From positions 1,054,001-1,118,000 of the forward strand of contig CAWICN010000001.1 of NCBI GenBank assembly GCA_963834725.1: DNA of 64,000 nt, read 5' to 3'. Below the pieces are notes generated by a model. It had not been told where the DNA came from. It was given only the letters and a program-made list of their open reading frames with translations, and did no database searches. This document shows positions 1 to 8,473 of the stretch, piece by piece. Made by a program: the position numbers and the translations under genes. Each line of letters starts with the position of its first letter. Within the stretch, counting starts at the first letter, position 1. The stretch comes from PALSA-693 sp963834725. Lineage in GTDB: Bacteria; Actinomycetota; Acidimicrobiia; Acidimicrobiales; Palsa-688.

Positions 1-127
1 CAACGAGCCCGCCGGGGCCGTTGTTGAGGAGCTCAACCGAGACCACGACAGCCGGCCGCGTGAAAGCTGGCTCATGCCCAATGGGCTGACCCAGGTCGAC
101 GTCATAGACCTCGCCTCGCCAGATCAC
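1..127 (-). CDS. MazF/PemK-family toxin, N-terminal part (runs off the left edge)
   Basis: Reading leftward from GTG at 127, the first 42 codons give VIWRGEVYDVDLGQPIGHEP, then a segment containing RPAVVVS and LNNGPGGLV, the typical N-terminal strand and loop of MazF/PemK mRNA interferases (G-E-V-x-x-V-D-L-G ... R-P-A-V-V-V-S). Family members cleave mRNA and are neutralised by the antitoxin encoded just upstream. The GTG overlaps the antitoxin stop by four bases (GTGA), so translation is probably coupled. The catalytic C-terminal part lies outside the window, so activity cannot be judged. Confidence 0.8.
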   Translation of the reverse strand, partial: MIWRGEVYDVDLGQPIGHEPAFTRPAVVVSVELLNNGPGGLV

Positions 128-360
128 GCCAAGCCGTCCCACTCCTGACGTTCGGCCACGTACTGCTCCCAGCGCTCAGGGTCGTCGCGGAGGTTCTGGT
201 AATCCTGGTTCAGACCGCGTAGGAACTCCTGGCGCTCCAAGGCGTCGATGGCCGAGTGCACCACATCGACGACCGAAGTCCGGCGGGCCTTTGCCAGTGA
301 TTGGAGACGCTCGGAGTCCGGACGGCGGACTCGAACCGTTGTGGTGTCCTCTGAGGCCAT
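124..360 (-). CDS. Ribbon-helix-helix (MazE-like) antitoxin
   Basis: A 78-residue protein starting MASEDTTTVRVRRPDSERL: a short basic beta strand (TTVRVRR) followed by two helices (LQSLAKARRTSVVDVVHSAI), as in ribbon-helix-helix antitoxins, then an acidic tail (DDPERWEQYVAERQEWDGLA) of the kind that wraps the toxin. A longer reading extends to 510, but the ATG at 360 is the start that gives a normal RHH N-terminus. It lies first in a two-gene operon with the MazF-like toxin, overlapping it by 4 nt. Antitoxins of this type normally repress their own operon. Confidence 0.8.
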   Translation of the reverse strand: MASEDTTTVRVRRPDSERLQSLAKARRTSVVDVVHSAIDALERQEFLRGLNQDYQNLRDDPERWEQYVAERQEWDGLA

Positions 361-369
361 GCACCCAGT

Positions 370-386
370 GTAGACGATATGTAGAC
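370..386 (-). promoter_or_regulatory. Direct repeats upstream of the mazEF-like operon
   Basis: GTAGAC occurs twice (370-375 and 381-386), 11 bp apart, ten bases before the antitoxin start. The spacing of one helical turn and the position suit an RHH operator. No biochemical support; inference from position. Confidence 0.3.
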
Positions 387-610
387 AGAAGCGGTTTCGG
401 TTCACAAGTCGCTGGTGGGCACCATCCGAGGCCGCAGCCTTGCTCAGCGGGACTTGGTGGGAGCTCCTTCCGGTGTCCCTCCGCGCTCCACAAGGGCACG
501 TTAAGGGCACGCTGACCTACTCCAGCGGATTCATACCTATTCTGAGCTGGGCTTTTTCGGAGCTGAACCTAACAGATGGTTATGTATGGGACGACGGGCT
601 GTGGTGGCCG

Positions 611-647
611 GTTGTCGGGTTTACAACGGGAGGTTGACGGGTTTACA
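611..647 (+). promoter_or_regulatory. 15-bp direct repeats in front of the Xre/RES operon
   Basis: GTTGtCGGGTTTACA at 611-625 is repeated as GTTGaCGGGTTTACA at 633-647 (14 of 15 identical), a 22-bp period, that is two helical turns, ending 8 bp before the antitoxin ATG at 656. A pair of in-phase repeats directly over the start region is what an autorepressing DNA-binding antitoxin would use. Confidence 0.5.
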
Positions 648-655
648 CTTGTCGT

Positions 656-1189
656 ATGGACGGACAAGAAGCGATCTGGGAAGGATTCCGGAGCGAGTTC
701 TACCGGCTTCTAGGGAGCTACGACGACAAGTCGGCGTACCACTACGTCGAGAGCCTGAGCCCGCAGGAGGCGGAGGCCACCGGCCGCCAGGCGGCCCGAA
801 GCGTATTCGCTCCTTTCATCTGGGGGCGCAAGGTAGGTGACCGTTGGGACATCCGGCGCAGTTGTGAGTTCTTGGGCGTCAGCCGCCAGGCCCTCTACAA
901 GCGGGTGCGCACTGGCACCGCCCTGGGTGTCTCTGGCCAGGGCACAACCTACTTCCCCACCTGGCAGTTCGACCTGGATAAGCGCCTGATCCGTCAGGTC
1001 GTGGGCCAAGTCATCAGCGCCTTCCGGGAGGCGGACAACGAGGTCGACCCGCTGGTCATCGCGGCCTGGGCCACCGCCAAAAACCAACTCCTGGACGGGC
1101 TGTCCCCAGTAGAGTGGATCCAGCAGGCACGCGATGAGGCTCCTGTAGTGGTGGCGGCGCGGCGGGCGTCAGCTGGCCTGGCGGCGTGA
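656..1189 (+). CDS. Xre/MbcA/ParS-type antitoxin
   Basis: 177 residues. A helix-turn-helix-like segment lies near residues 62-90 (SCEFLGVSRQALYKRVRTG), and the C-terminal part (residues about 130-160: DPLVIAAWATAKNQLLDG-L-S-P-V-E-W) matches the toxin-binding domain of MbcA/ParS/Xre antitoxins, whose hallmark is a Trp-x-x-x-x-N-x-x-L-x-G-x-x-P pattern. It is followed at once by a RES-domain protein through a GTGA overlap, the same order as mbcA-mbcT in Mycobacterium. The ATG at 656 follows two 15-bp direct repeats that are probably its operator. Length and order are normal for the family. Confidence 0.75.
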   Translation: MDGQEAIWEGFRSEFYRLLGSYDDKSAYHYVESLSPQEAEATGRQAARSVFAPFIWGRKVGDRWDIRRSCEFLGVSRQALYKRVRTGTALGVSGQGTTYFPTWQFDLDKRLIRQVVGQVISAFREADNEVDPLVIAAWATAKNQLLDGLSPVEWIQQARDEAPVVVAARRASAGLAA

Positions 1190-1826
1190 GTCCCGGCCCA
1201 CTGCCGCTACCACCGTCGGACCGTGCCCTTCTGGCCGGCTTCCCGATGGCCCCGAAAGAGAAGTTGCCAGACAAGCTTTGGCGCATCCACAAGGTGGACA
1301 ACGAACCCGAGTATTTCGCCTCCAGCCCCGACCGCAACCGGTGGGATCCACCCCCTGGACTCTATTGAGCTCTTTCGGTACCTGCTACACCTCCGGCGAC
1401 CCTCTCGGGGCCTTCATCGAGATATTCGGAGAGTTGCCCGTCATCACGCAGGGGGAGATCGACCGGCGAGCCTTCGCTCAAATCGAGCTTCCACCTGAGC
1501 CCCGGTGGGCCGACATGACCGATCCCAAGATCGTGGGTTGGGGGCTGGATGAGCGTATCGGGGTGGGTGACGACTACGACACCTGCCAGCGGTGGAGTGA
1601 GGCGCCCTTCACCGTCGGGTTCACCGGGGTCATGTTCCGGGCACGCCATTTTGTCGGATCTATGTGCCCGTCAGTAGCGATCTTTGGGAATCCGGGCTAC
1701 CAGCCCACCCAGCTGCGTGTCCTCGACAGCACCCCTATTCCCCATTATCTGGTAGCCGATGCTTGTTCGACGTTCGGTCTCGAGAGGTGGCCCTCGACGC
1801 CGCTAGGACCACCGGGCTCGGTTTGA
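1186..1826 (+). pseudogene. RES-domain toxin (MbcT-like), frame broken near 1368
   Basis: The first frame starts with GTG at 1186 and reads to LWRIHKVDNEPEYFASSPDR and RWDPPPG, then meets a stop after position 1366. The next frame resumes with SSFGTCYTSGDPLGAFIEIF and runs to 1826. Together they make a normal RES domain (R-x-H ... F ... R-W/F-D-P-P ... G-x-x-Y ... A-F-x-E), about 213 residues. RES toxins such as MbcT degrade or phosphorolyse NAD+. A single added base near 1368 would restore the frame, so this is either a sequencing error or an inactivated toxin. An intact, uninhibited toxin is improbable here. Confidence 0.7.
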
Positions 1827-1956
1827 GCGATAGGTAGCCGGCTGTGAATGCCAGGTACCGACCCTTCCGCTTCCATCGGTGCCGCTCACGGGCGACTCCG
1901 CGCTGATCGACCGAGTGGCTTATAGGTCGGGACGGTTGACTGGAGGCGTGGGACTG

Positions 1957-2241
1957 GTGGCGAGCCGCTCATGGCTGAAGAGCTACGGAGCCGTCGTCGC
2001 TGCCGCCATCGCAGCCATCGCCGTTATCACGAGTGGCTTCTGGCAGGCGCAGCGAGAGAGCAAGAGCAAGGAGGGCGAGTTGGCTACGCCAAGTACGGAT
2101 CCGTCGTTATACAGACTTCCTCGAATCTGCAGCGACTGTCAGCTTGCCTTGAGCTGCGTGATTATTGGGCCACCAAGCTCGTTCGGTCGCTCCTCAGACG
2201 GAGCCGTCCAACGGATGCGGACAATGTCCGCGGTACGGTAG
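1957..2241 (+). CDS. Possible small membrane protein, unrecognised
   Basis: From a possible GTG at 1957 the ORF carries a hydrophobic stretch (GAVVAAAIAAIAVITSGFW) followed by a charged segment (QAQRESKSKEGE), the form of a single-pass membrane protein. Its 3' third overlaps the opposite-strand ORF ending at 2139, so the C-terminus is doubtful. I do not recognise a family. The region 1827-1956 holds nothing I can call. Confidence 0.25.
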   Translation: MASRSWLKSYGAVVAAAIAAIAVITSGFWQAQRESKSKEGELATPSTDPSLYRLPRICSDCQLALSCVIIGPPSSFGRSSDGAVQRMRTMSAVR

Positions 2242-2384
2242 CTGGCGATGCGCTTGGCCCAGGAGTCGAGCACGACGCGGCCGTCTCGGCCCTGGAAGAA
2301 CGTGGTGAGCACGCCTTCCTGCATATAGCCGTCAGCGTCAACAGACTCCGTCTCAGTGCCCTTCAACTGGATCTCGTACGCCAT
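2139..2384 (-). CDS. Small hypothetical protein
   Basis: 81 residues from ATG at 2384: MAYEIQLKGTETESVDADGY, then GRDGRVVLDSWAKRIASYRTADIVRIRW. The composition is balanced and the predicted strands alternate, unlike the arginine/proline-rich shadow ORFs around it, so I take it as coding. No family recognised; the region is accessory. Confidence 0.45.
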   Translation of the reverse strand: MAYEIQLKGTETESVDADGYMQEGVLTTFFQGRDGRVVLDSWAKRIASYRTADIVRIRWTAPSEERPNELGGPIITQLKAS

Positions 2385-3322
2385 GGCGCCTCCACTCTCG
2401 TCGGTAACAAGGGTACGGGCGGGGTCCTGTGCGCATCGAGAGGGACAAACCTGTGACTTGCTGTCGTTTTCCACAGCCCTGCCCAGGCCGTGGCGCTTCG
2501 CGACGCTGAGAGCTTCTGTGCCCTTGCCGCCCGGCCGCGTCGGCCGGGCTCCACGGTGACGGCTGAATGTGGTTCAGTGCGTAGGTCGCGGCGGGCGTCG
2601 CCGCTAACACGGGGCGCCGGCGCCGGTGGGTGGTACTGCTGATCGGATGTGACCGCCGATGCTCTCCATCCGGGAGGGCGCGGGGAAGCGTCGGCTTTGG
2701 CTTGTGGGCCGTCGGGGCGTGCGGCGAGTTCGTCGTTGTATTTGGCGGTGTCTTCGGTTGCGGCTTTGACTTCTTGTTCGAGTCGGACGATGTCGGCTTG
2801 GTTGCGCTGCAGGGGGTCACGGAGCTTGTCGGCATGGATGGTCTCTCCGGCTTCGTTGTGGCGTTGGATGCGGTGAGTGAGCCGCCGGACGGCTTCGCGG
2901 CCCGAGTCCAGCGCCCGCCCCTTTGTGGCCAGGTATCGAACAGCCTGGACCGACTGGTATGCCACCCAGCTGGTCGGCTGCTGGGCGAGACTGGTCTGGG
3001 CGCTCGCGGGTGGGTTTCGCCGAACCAGCTCCCGCCGGGCGGCTTGGGCGTGTTGGTCGCCACCGTAGTCGAGTTCCTTGACCGCCAGGTCTGAACCGCC
3101 GTTCGCCCAGGAACGGCAATTCCCTTGGTCAGGGCTGGCGCCAGCCCGATCCTCAAGGTGCAGCGAAGGCACCCACGCAAACGCTGCTTCCTTGGTAGTG
3201 ACCGCAGCCTCCGGAGCGAGCTGCGAACGTCGTGAGGGACATAACACACGAGCAAGAATCCCAGCCCTGCCATCAGCAGAGGGATGCAGAACGGCACGTC
3301 GGGCGGACGAGAGATTCCCATG
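2363..3322 (-). pseudogene. Membrane-anchored coiled-coil protein, apparently frameshifted
   Basis: A start at 3322 has a clear SD (GGGAGG, 5 nt before ATG) and a membrane segment (FCIPLLMAGLGFLLVCYVP). The sequence then makes best sense in another frame, which from about 2620 to 2960 encodes a charged, heptad-like region (for example LTHRIQRHNEAGETIHADKL and ADIVRLEQEVKAATEDTAKY). The two pieces look like one protein with a TM anchor and coiled coil, joined by a frameshift near 3230. The end of the gene is uncertain; sequence below about 2600 looks noncoding in this frame. No family recognised. Confidence 0.35.
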
Positions 3323-3369
3323 AGAGAACCTCCCTTGTACGGGCTGGGCCGGCGCGCAAGCATCAGACC

Positions 3370-3966
3370 GTGATCCTCGATTGGCCCGAGACAGCTCCGC
3401 TGAGCGACCAGGTACTGTACCTCGCTGATGTCCTAGACCGGAACCCGGTCGTCCAGGCGGCGCTTTCCGTCGCCCCTGAGATGAACCTTCCCGACTGGTA
3501 CCTGGCAGCCGGCGGCGTCTCGCAGACCGTCTGGAACGTGCGCCACGGCTTCGAAGCGGCGGATGGGATCAAGGACTACGACTTGGTGTATTTCGATCCC
3601 GCCGCGGACGAGGCCGCCGAGCAGAGCATCGAGCGGGAGGTCACCGAGAGATTGTCGAGCTTCAACGTCGAAGTGGATATCAAGAACGAGGCCTTCGTTC
3701 ACCTCTGGTACGGTCAGCGGTTTGGAACCCCGATCGAGCCGTACCGCTCGACCGGACATGCCATATCGACCTGGCCGACGACGGCTTCTTCGGTTGGTGT
3801 GCGGCCCGGCCCCGATGGGCTGGTGGTGTGCGCTCCCTATGGCCTCGCTGACCTGCTCGGAATAGTCGCTCGACCCAACAAGTCGATCGCCACACAGGAC
3901 GTCTACGAAGAGAAGACCCGCCGATGGGCGGCACGCTGGCCCCGGCTGACCGTCGTCCCGTGGTGA
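3370..3966 (+). CDS. Nucleotidyltransferase family protein (DUF925-like)
   Basis: About 198 residues. The core has YLAAGGVSQTVWNVRHGF followed by D-Y-D-L-V-Y-F-D, the Gly-rich loop plus Asp-x-Asp arrangement of the nucleotidyltransferase fold, and further on VDIKNEAFVHLWYGQRFG with a second-shell acidic residue. This matches the stand-alone nucleotidyltransferase-like family often annotated COG3575/DUF925; substrate unknown. The ORF is open from 3232, but the upstream part is low-complexity; GTG at 3370 (VILDWPETAP) is my preferred start although it has no good SD. Confidence 0.65.
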   Translation: MILDWPETAPLSDQVLYLADVLDRNPVVQAALSVAPEMNLPDWYLAAGGVSQTVWNVRHGFEAADGIKDYDLVYFDPAADEAAEQSIEREVTERLSSFNVEVDIKNEAFVHLWYGQRFGTPIEPYRSTGHAISTWPTTASSVGVRPGPDGLVVCAPYGLADLLGIVARPNKSIATQDVYEEKTRRWAARWPRLTVVPW

Positions 3967-4739
3967 CGGCCCAGACGCGCACCCGAGAATCCCCGCCCTG
4001 TCCGGCCGAGTCGGACACATATCAGGCACATCTGGCGTCCTCGATTGGTGCGGCCGATGGACGCTTTGCCTGGCCGAGGTCACCGGGCGCCAAGGGGCCG
4101 TTACCCAGCGACTCCGAACAACGGCGGATACCACTCTGAGCGTTGATCGCGCATACGCTCCCGCGGTTCGCCGCGACGCTCGGCCCGTTGGCGTGGCTCG
4201 GCCCAGGTCGACGGCAGCCAAGGTCATGGGGTGTCCTCGGCTCGCTACCTTGAACAGCGCTGGGTGCCCGTGATCGGCACTTGGGTGATATGCGGGGGCT
4301 GCCATCCCCGCGGGATATTGGGACGCGTGGACCAGAGTTCTCCGTAGACGTTCAGATCTGATGCGGCCCTCCCGACGCGGTCGGGGTAAGCAGCCTGGTG
4401 CTCCCGGGTCGGTGATGGGGGCAGGCTGCTGCGTCTAGGCGATCAGACCGCTGACCTTCGCGCGGTTGTGGGCGAAGATCTCGTATCCGTACCCCGCGGC
4501 GCGTCCGTGGGATCGGCTAGGCACGGCCTTGCGCCAACCGCTTCGGCTGCGAGCATGGCGCAGGTTGCTGCGTAAGGCCGGCGGCGCCGCTCACAGTGCC
4601 GTTTCGACTTCGCTTGGTGCCCATCGGTCGACCGTATCGGGATTAGGAAGCAACCGGACATTGCGGAGCGAAATTGAACCCGATAGCGTCGACTCGGTTG
4701 GATGGATGGACAACTCGTTCACGTGAAGGGGAGACAAAT
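3967..4739. other. 773-bp gap with no gene I can support
   Basis: Open frames here are short and arginine/proline-rich on both strands. I see no RNA gene, terminator or repeat that stands out. The last 30 bp hold the SD of the secreted-protein gene. Confidence 0.4.
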
Positions 4740-5213
4740 ATGAAGACACGATTGGCCGCGCTCGGAGCGCTGGTCGTTGCCGGTATCGTCGCGATGCCGT
4801 CGATGGCCTCCGCTGGCCCCGCCAGCGGCACGGAGCACTTTCGGCTGACGTTCACATCCCAGACTGGCCCTGGCCCAATCTTCGCTCGCGGGGTATTCGA
4901 TGCTGCGGGCACGGACTACCAAGGCCATACGACAGACTTAGCAGTGTTTCCCGACGGAGCATTTAGCATTCATCATCCAGGTGGGACGTTCAGCTTCAAG
5001 CTGAACCCTAAGACCTGCGTCGCGAGGATTTCCGGGACGGGTGACTACACCATCAATCATGGGTACGGCGTCTACCAAGGGATCAAGGGATCTGGGTCGT
5101 ACACCTCCAGCGGCAAGGTCGCCCTCAACCGCAAGGCGAACGGCACCTGTGGTCAGCAAACGGTGGCGGAAGTCGAGAACATTGTCGCCAGCGGTCCGGT
5201 GTCGTTCTCATAG
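4740..5213 (+). CDS. Secreted protein with Sec signal peptide
   Basis: 157 residues with a classic signal peptide (MKTRLAALGALVVAGIVAMP, cleavage probably after MASA near residue 25), then a Gly/Thr/Ser-rich beta-type domain containing one cysteine pair (TCVARISGTGDYTINHGYG; NGTCGQQTV). SD AAGGGGAG lies about 6 nt before ATG. The fold resembles small secreted actinobacterial beta-barrel proteins of unknown function; I do not assign an activity. The base composition is less GC-rich than its neighbours, compatible with lateral origin. Confidence 0.75.
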   Translation: MKTRLAALGALVVAGIVAMPSMASAGPASGTEHFRLTFTSQTGPGPIFARGVFDAAGTDYQGHTTDLAVFPDGAFSIHHPGGTFSFKLNPKTCVARISGTGDYTINHGYGVYQGIKGSGSYTSSGKVALNRKANGTCGQQTVAEVENIVASGPVSFS

Positions 5214-5701
5214 CCCAAGCGGTCTCGCGCTCGAGTTCCTGTCCGGGGGCGGCGTCGAGCGGTGCGCCTGGGCGTAGTCGGGGACCGCGTTGAGGTCTGC
5301 CCGGCGGCCCAGCAGGTACTCGGCAGCGCGACGTTGCCCCCCTGAGGAGGGGCCAGAACGCTTGGGATAACTGCTGCGAGGACAGTTATCACCCAAGAGC
5401 TGCCCGAGCCGGTCGAGCAAGCCCAATGAAGCCGGGATCCACGGTTGGACGACATCGGCGCCGCGGGCCACAAGGAGCCTGGCAACGTCCCAGTAGCCGT
5501 ACTCCACGGCGTTCGCGAGCGGGATGCCAATCGACCCGTCGGGCCTGTTGATGTCCGCTCCGGCATCGATAAGCGCAGCCGGACGTGCCAATCGTCGCTG
5601 CTAGCCGCCCAGTGAAGCGGGGTTTCCTGCCCCGGTTGGCGGGCGTTGGGGTCAGCACCAGCTTCGACCAGCAGCCGCCTGATCTCCGAGCCGTTGAGCA
5701 A
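5208..5701 (-). pseudogene. Ankyrin-repeat protein remnant
   Basis: One frame gives IRRLLVEAGADPNARQPGQE then TPLHWAASSDDWHVRL; the next frame continues ALIDAGADINRPDGSIGIPL, NAVEYGYWDVARLLVARGAD and RAAEYLLGRRADLNAV. These are four ankyrin repeats (L-L-x-x-G-A-D-x-N ... T-P-L-x-x-A). The frame changes near 5590. The 5' end appears to be cut where the integrase fragment begins (about 5830), so this is a truncated and frameshifted gene. Confidence 0.65.
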
Positions 5702-5835
5702 GTACCCGGGCCAATCGGTGATCGGATGCAGCCGGCACCGGCTCGCCTGGGCGCCTCGTCGGGCGGCTCGGCGAGGTCGGCCACCTGGGCGGCGAGGCGC
5801 CGGCCCTCGCCACGATCCGCCAGGAATGCATCCCG

Positions 5836-6309
5836 TTGACGAAACCGAGTGGGAAGGGGCGGGAGGGTCGCCTGGTGACCCGGAGGAAGAGTCACAAGCC
5901 GAGGGTGATCGAGCTCGACACGCAGACTGTCGCGGTACTCGAGGCCTGGAAGACGAAGCACGACGCGGAGCGCGAGCTGGTAGGCGCCGGCTATGAGGAC
6001 CATGGGCTGATCTTCTGCCGGCCCGATGGGAGGCCGTACCATCCCGAGGCGTTCTCGAAGACCTTCGACCGGCGGCTCCGCCAGCCGAAGTTCGCCGCGC
6101 TGCCGATAATTCGTCTACATGATTTGAGGCATACCTGGGCCACGCTCGCCCTGGAGGCCGGGGTCGATATCCGGATGGTGTCGGAAAGGCTGGGTCACTC
6201 CAGCATCCTGGTCACATCCCAGACCTACCAGCACGGGCGCAAGGGGATGCAGGCCGTCGCCGCCCAGAAGGTCGCCGATCTGATATTCGGCAGCACGCCC
6301 GACCTCTGA
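5836..6309 (+). pseudogene. Tyrosine recombinase (integrase), C-terminal half
   Basis: 157 residues corresponding to the last 40% of the intact integrase at 62.6-63.9 kb; the two share the block FCRPDGRPYHPEAFSKTFDR, for instance. It keeps the catalytic HDLRH box, the LGHSS box and the nucleophile tyrosine (TYQH), but lacks the N-terminal DNA-binding domains and the first catalytic arginine (G-C-R-R-G-E in the intact copy), so it should be inactive. Nucleotide identity with the other copy is clearly partial, so these are related but separate integrases. Confidence 0.8.
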
Positions 6310-6315
6310 ACAAGC

Positions 6316-6595
6316 ATGGCCGAACCAACCCGCGAGGAGCTGCGCCCACGGCTGCGGACGGAACCGTCCCCTGCCGACACCGTCGTCGTGGTGCGAGGAG
6401 GACCGGCCAAGGCCCGGCAGCTCACCACTCATGCCGAGAGGACGCACAAGGCCTTCCAACTCGACGGCGTCCCCCTCTGGGGAGTGTCCGTGTTCGCGGC
6501 CCTAGACGACATCGGTCCGGCTTCGCTGGACGGGCTGCTCCAGCGTCTGTGGTCCTACCGGGTGGTCCATCTCCCGACGGTGGCGTCCCAGGTCC
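6316..6595 (+). pseudogene. Unknown gene downstream of integrase, 5' part (interrupted by IS256-type element)
   Basis: Starts MAEPTREELRPRLRTEPSPA 6 bp after the integrase fragment and reads to LLQRLWSYRVVHLPTVASQ, where the IS begins at 6596. The remaining C-terminal part is on the other side of the IS (8012-8213). No family recognised. Its position between an integrase and a second small gene suggests part of the integrative-element backbone. Confidence 0.5.
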
Positions 6596-8011
6596 GGTGT
6601 AAATCGGTGACTGGCGCAGGCTCCTGGTGAAATGTTAGGCGGCGACTGTGACGGTCTCGTTGACGGTGGTGGTGTCCTCCTTCTTGGTCTCATGATGGTG
6701 TAGTTGACGGCGGAGTTCTTGTAGCTGGCGGACGGTGGCGGGGGTCCTGGTGACTCCTCTCCATCCGCGGCTGGCTCGGTCGAGCACAGCCCAGACCAGC
6801 GACAGGCAGGAGCGTTCGCCGGGGAGCCGGCCGATGACCTTGACCCGCCGGCGGGTCTCGCCGAAGGTCCGCTCGATGAAGTTGGAATGGCGGATCCGCT
6901 TGTGGTGCTCTGTTGGGAAGCGCAGGTAGGCGAACAGGCTGGCCAGATCGTCGTTCAAGCACGCTACGGCGGAGGGGAACTGCCGGCCGAATGTGGCGGA
7001 GAAGTCCGCTGCACGCTGACGGGCGACGGCGATCGACTTGTCGCCGGGCGGCTCGCTGGTGGGGTCGAAGATTGCCCAGTAGGCGGCCTTCACCTCGGCC
7101 TGATGCTCGACGGGCACCTTGGCCAGGATGTTCCTCGCCCGGTGGATGGCACACCTTTGCCGCAGGCTGTGGGGGAAGACCAGCTCCACCGCGCCGATCA
7201 GGCCGGGGGCGCCGTCGGAGACGATCAGTAGCGGGGGCCGCAGTCCTCGGGCGACCATGCCGTCCAAGAATCCTTTCCAGGCGTCGGTGGACTCGCTCGC
7301 TCCGGCCTCGAGTGCGACCAGAACTGGCCGGCCTTCGCTGGTGATGCCCCAGGCGGCGAGCACCGGCTCGGCCCGGGCGCCTTCGTGCATGCGGAAGTGC
7401 GAGCCGTCCAAGAACAGGTATTCCAGCGCCACCTCCGACAGGTCACGGGTCTTCCAGCGGTCGAACTCGTCCTTGATCGCCTCGCAGACCCGGGAGACGG
7501 TGGACTTCGACAGTGCCGCCTCGGCGCCGAGCGCGTCGGCGAGGCAGGCCTCGACGTCGCGCACCGACAGGCCCCGCACGAACCCGGCGATGACCAGCGA
7601 CTCGAGCGCGTTGGTGCGGCACACCCCCACGCCCAAAAGCCGGGAAGCGAACACCTCGTCGGTGCCTCTCAGCTTCGGGCGGTGGATCGTCACCTCGCCG
7701 GTGGTGGTCTTGATCGTGGTCGGGCAATGCCCGTTGCGACTGCCGGCCCGGGCGCGTTCGCCGTGGCTGTAGCGCTCCCGGCCCAGAAACTCGGTGACCT
7801 CGGCCTCAATGGCGGTCTGCATTAGCAGGCGAAGCCCCAGGCGGGCCACCTCCTCCAGGACCTCGCCCAGCTCCCGCTCGGAGCCGAACAGGTCGTCTAT
7901 CTCTGCGCGGATGCGCTCGATCGGTGATACTCGTGTGGACACGGGTGTGGGTCTCCTTCCTCTGCTTTGGTCGGTGGAAGAAGGAACCTACGCCCGCCGT
8001 CTATTTACACC
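6596..8011 (-). mobile_element. IS256-family insertion sequence
   Basis: 1,416 bp. The ends are inverted: GGTGTAAAT begins the left end (6596) and ATTTACACC closes the right end (8011), with further similarity inward (GGCGCAGGCTCC against GGGCGTAGGTTCC). It holds one intact IS256-type transposase. The flanks do not show an 8-9-bp target duplication (CCCAGGTCC left, GCGGATGGG right). Both flanks encode an overlapping His-Leu-Pro-Thr-Val segment with different codons, which implies that the flanks come from two diverged copies joined by recombination through the IS. Confidence 0.85.
6635..7942 (-). CDS. IS256-family transposase
   Basis: 435 residues, normal length. The DDE triad is visible: LFLDGSHF (first Asp), LLIVSDGAPG (second Asp) and NFIERTFGETRRRVKVIG (Glu). 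The zinc/His-rich insertion region QRCAIHRARNIL is also typical. The protein is full length and uninterrupted, so the element may still be active. Start ATG (MSTRVSPIERIRAEIDDLFG). Confidence 0.95.
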   Translation of the reverse strand: MSTRVSPIERIRAEIDDLFGSERELGEVLEEVARLGLRLLMQTAIEAEVTEFLGRERYSHGERARAGSRNGHCPTTIKTTTGEVTIHRPKLRGTDEVFASRLLGVGVCRTNALESLVIAGFVRGLSVRDVEACLADALGAEAALSKSTVSRVCEAIKDEFDRWKTRDLSEVALEYLFLDGSHFRMHEGARAEPVLAAWGITSEGRPVLVALEAGASESTDAWKGFLDGMVARGLRPPLLIVSDGAPGLIGAVELVFPHSLRQRCAIHRARNILAKVPVEHQAEVKAAYWAIFDPTSEPPGDKSIAVARQRAADFSATFGRQFPSAVACLNDDLASLFAYLRFPTEHHKRIRHSNFIERTFGETRRRVKVIGRLPGERSCLSLVWAVLDRASRGWRGVTRTPATVRQLQELRRQLHHHETKKEDTTTVNETVTVAA

Positions 8012-8213
8012 GCGGATGGGACGGCACCTCCCGACCGTCGGGCAACTCAACGACGCAGGCTTCCCGCTGCTCCCGACCTTCGCCCGGCCCCACTTCACCC
8101 TCCGACTAACCACCGCCGATGAGACCGAGATCGACCGTCTCGTCGTAGCCCTCGGCCCAGAAAACCCCAACCGATACCGTTGGATCAAGCGCCGATGGAG
8201 GCAACCGTGGTGA
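8012..8213 (+). pseudogene. Unknown gene downstream of integrase, 3' part
   Basis: In frame after the IS: MGRHLPTVGQLNDAGFPLLP, then FARPHFTLRLTTADETEIDRL and VVALGPENPNRYRW. It completes the gene begun at 6316 but repeats the His-Leu-Pro-Thr-Val segment present on the left side. It overlaps the start of the next gene. Confidence 0.5.
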
Positions 8214-8467
8214 CCCCGGACATTACTTGTGACCTAATGGACGTCGATGAGACCGACTTGGTGTGGACCTTCCTGAGCGAAGCGCGTGCACCCGACCTGA
8301 TCGAGCCCGGCGCTCTCGTCCTGGCCGGAGACACCGATGCTTCCGCCGTCGCCGAAGTCGTCGATATCGTCGACAAGCCCGCCGGGAAGGTCGTCCACTT
8401 AAGGCGCCCTCCTGGTCACATCGAGGCCTATGCAGCTCTGGTCCACCGGGTCTTGACCGACCGGTGA
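8195..8467 (+). CDS. Small unknown protein paired with the interrupted gene
   Basis: 90 residues (MEATVVTPDITCDLMDVDET...), acidic, overlapping the preceding gene's 3' end by about 19 nt; alternative GTG starts at 8207 and 8210 would give a 7- or 4-nt overlap. Tight overlap of two small genes beside an integrase resembles toxin-antitoxin or element-control pairs, but I recognise no motif, so function is left open. Confidence 0.55.
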   Translation: MEATVVTPDITCDLMDVDETDLVWTFLSEARAPDLIEPGALVLAGDTDASAVAEVVDIVDKPAGKVVHLRRPPGHIEAYAALVHRVLTDR

Positions 8468-8473
8468 CGTGAG

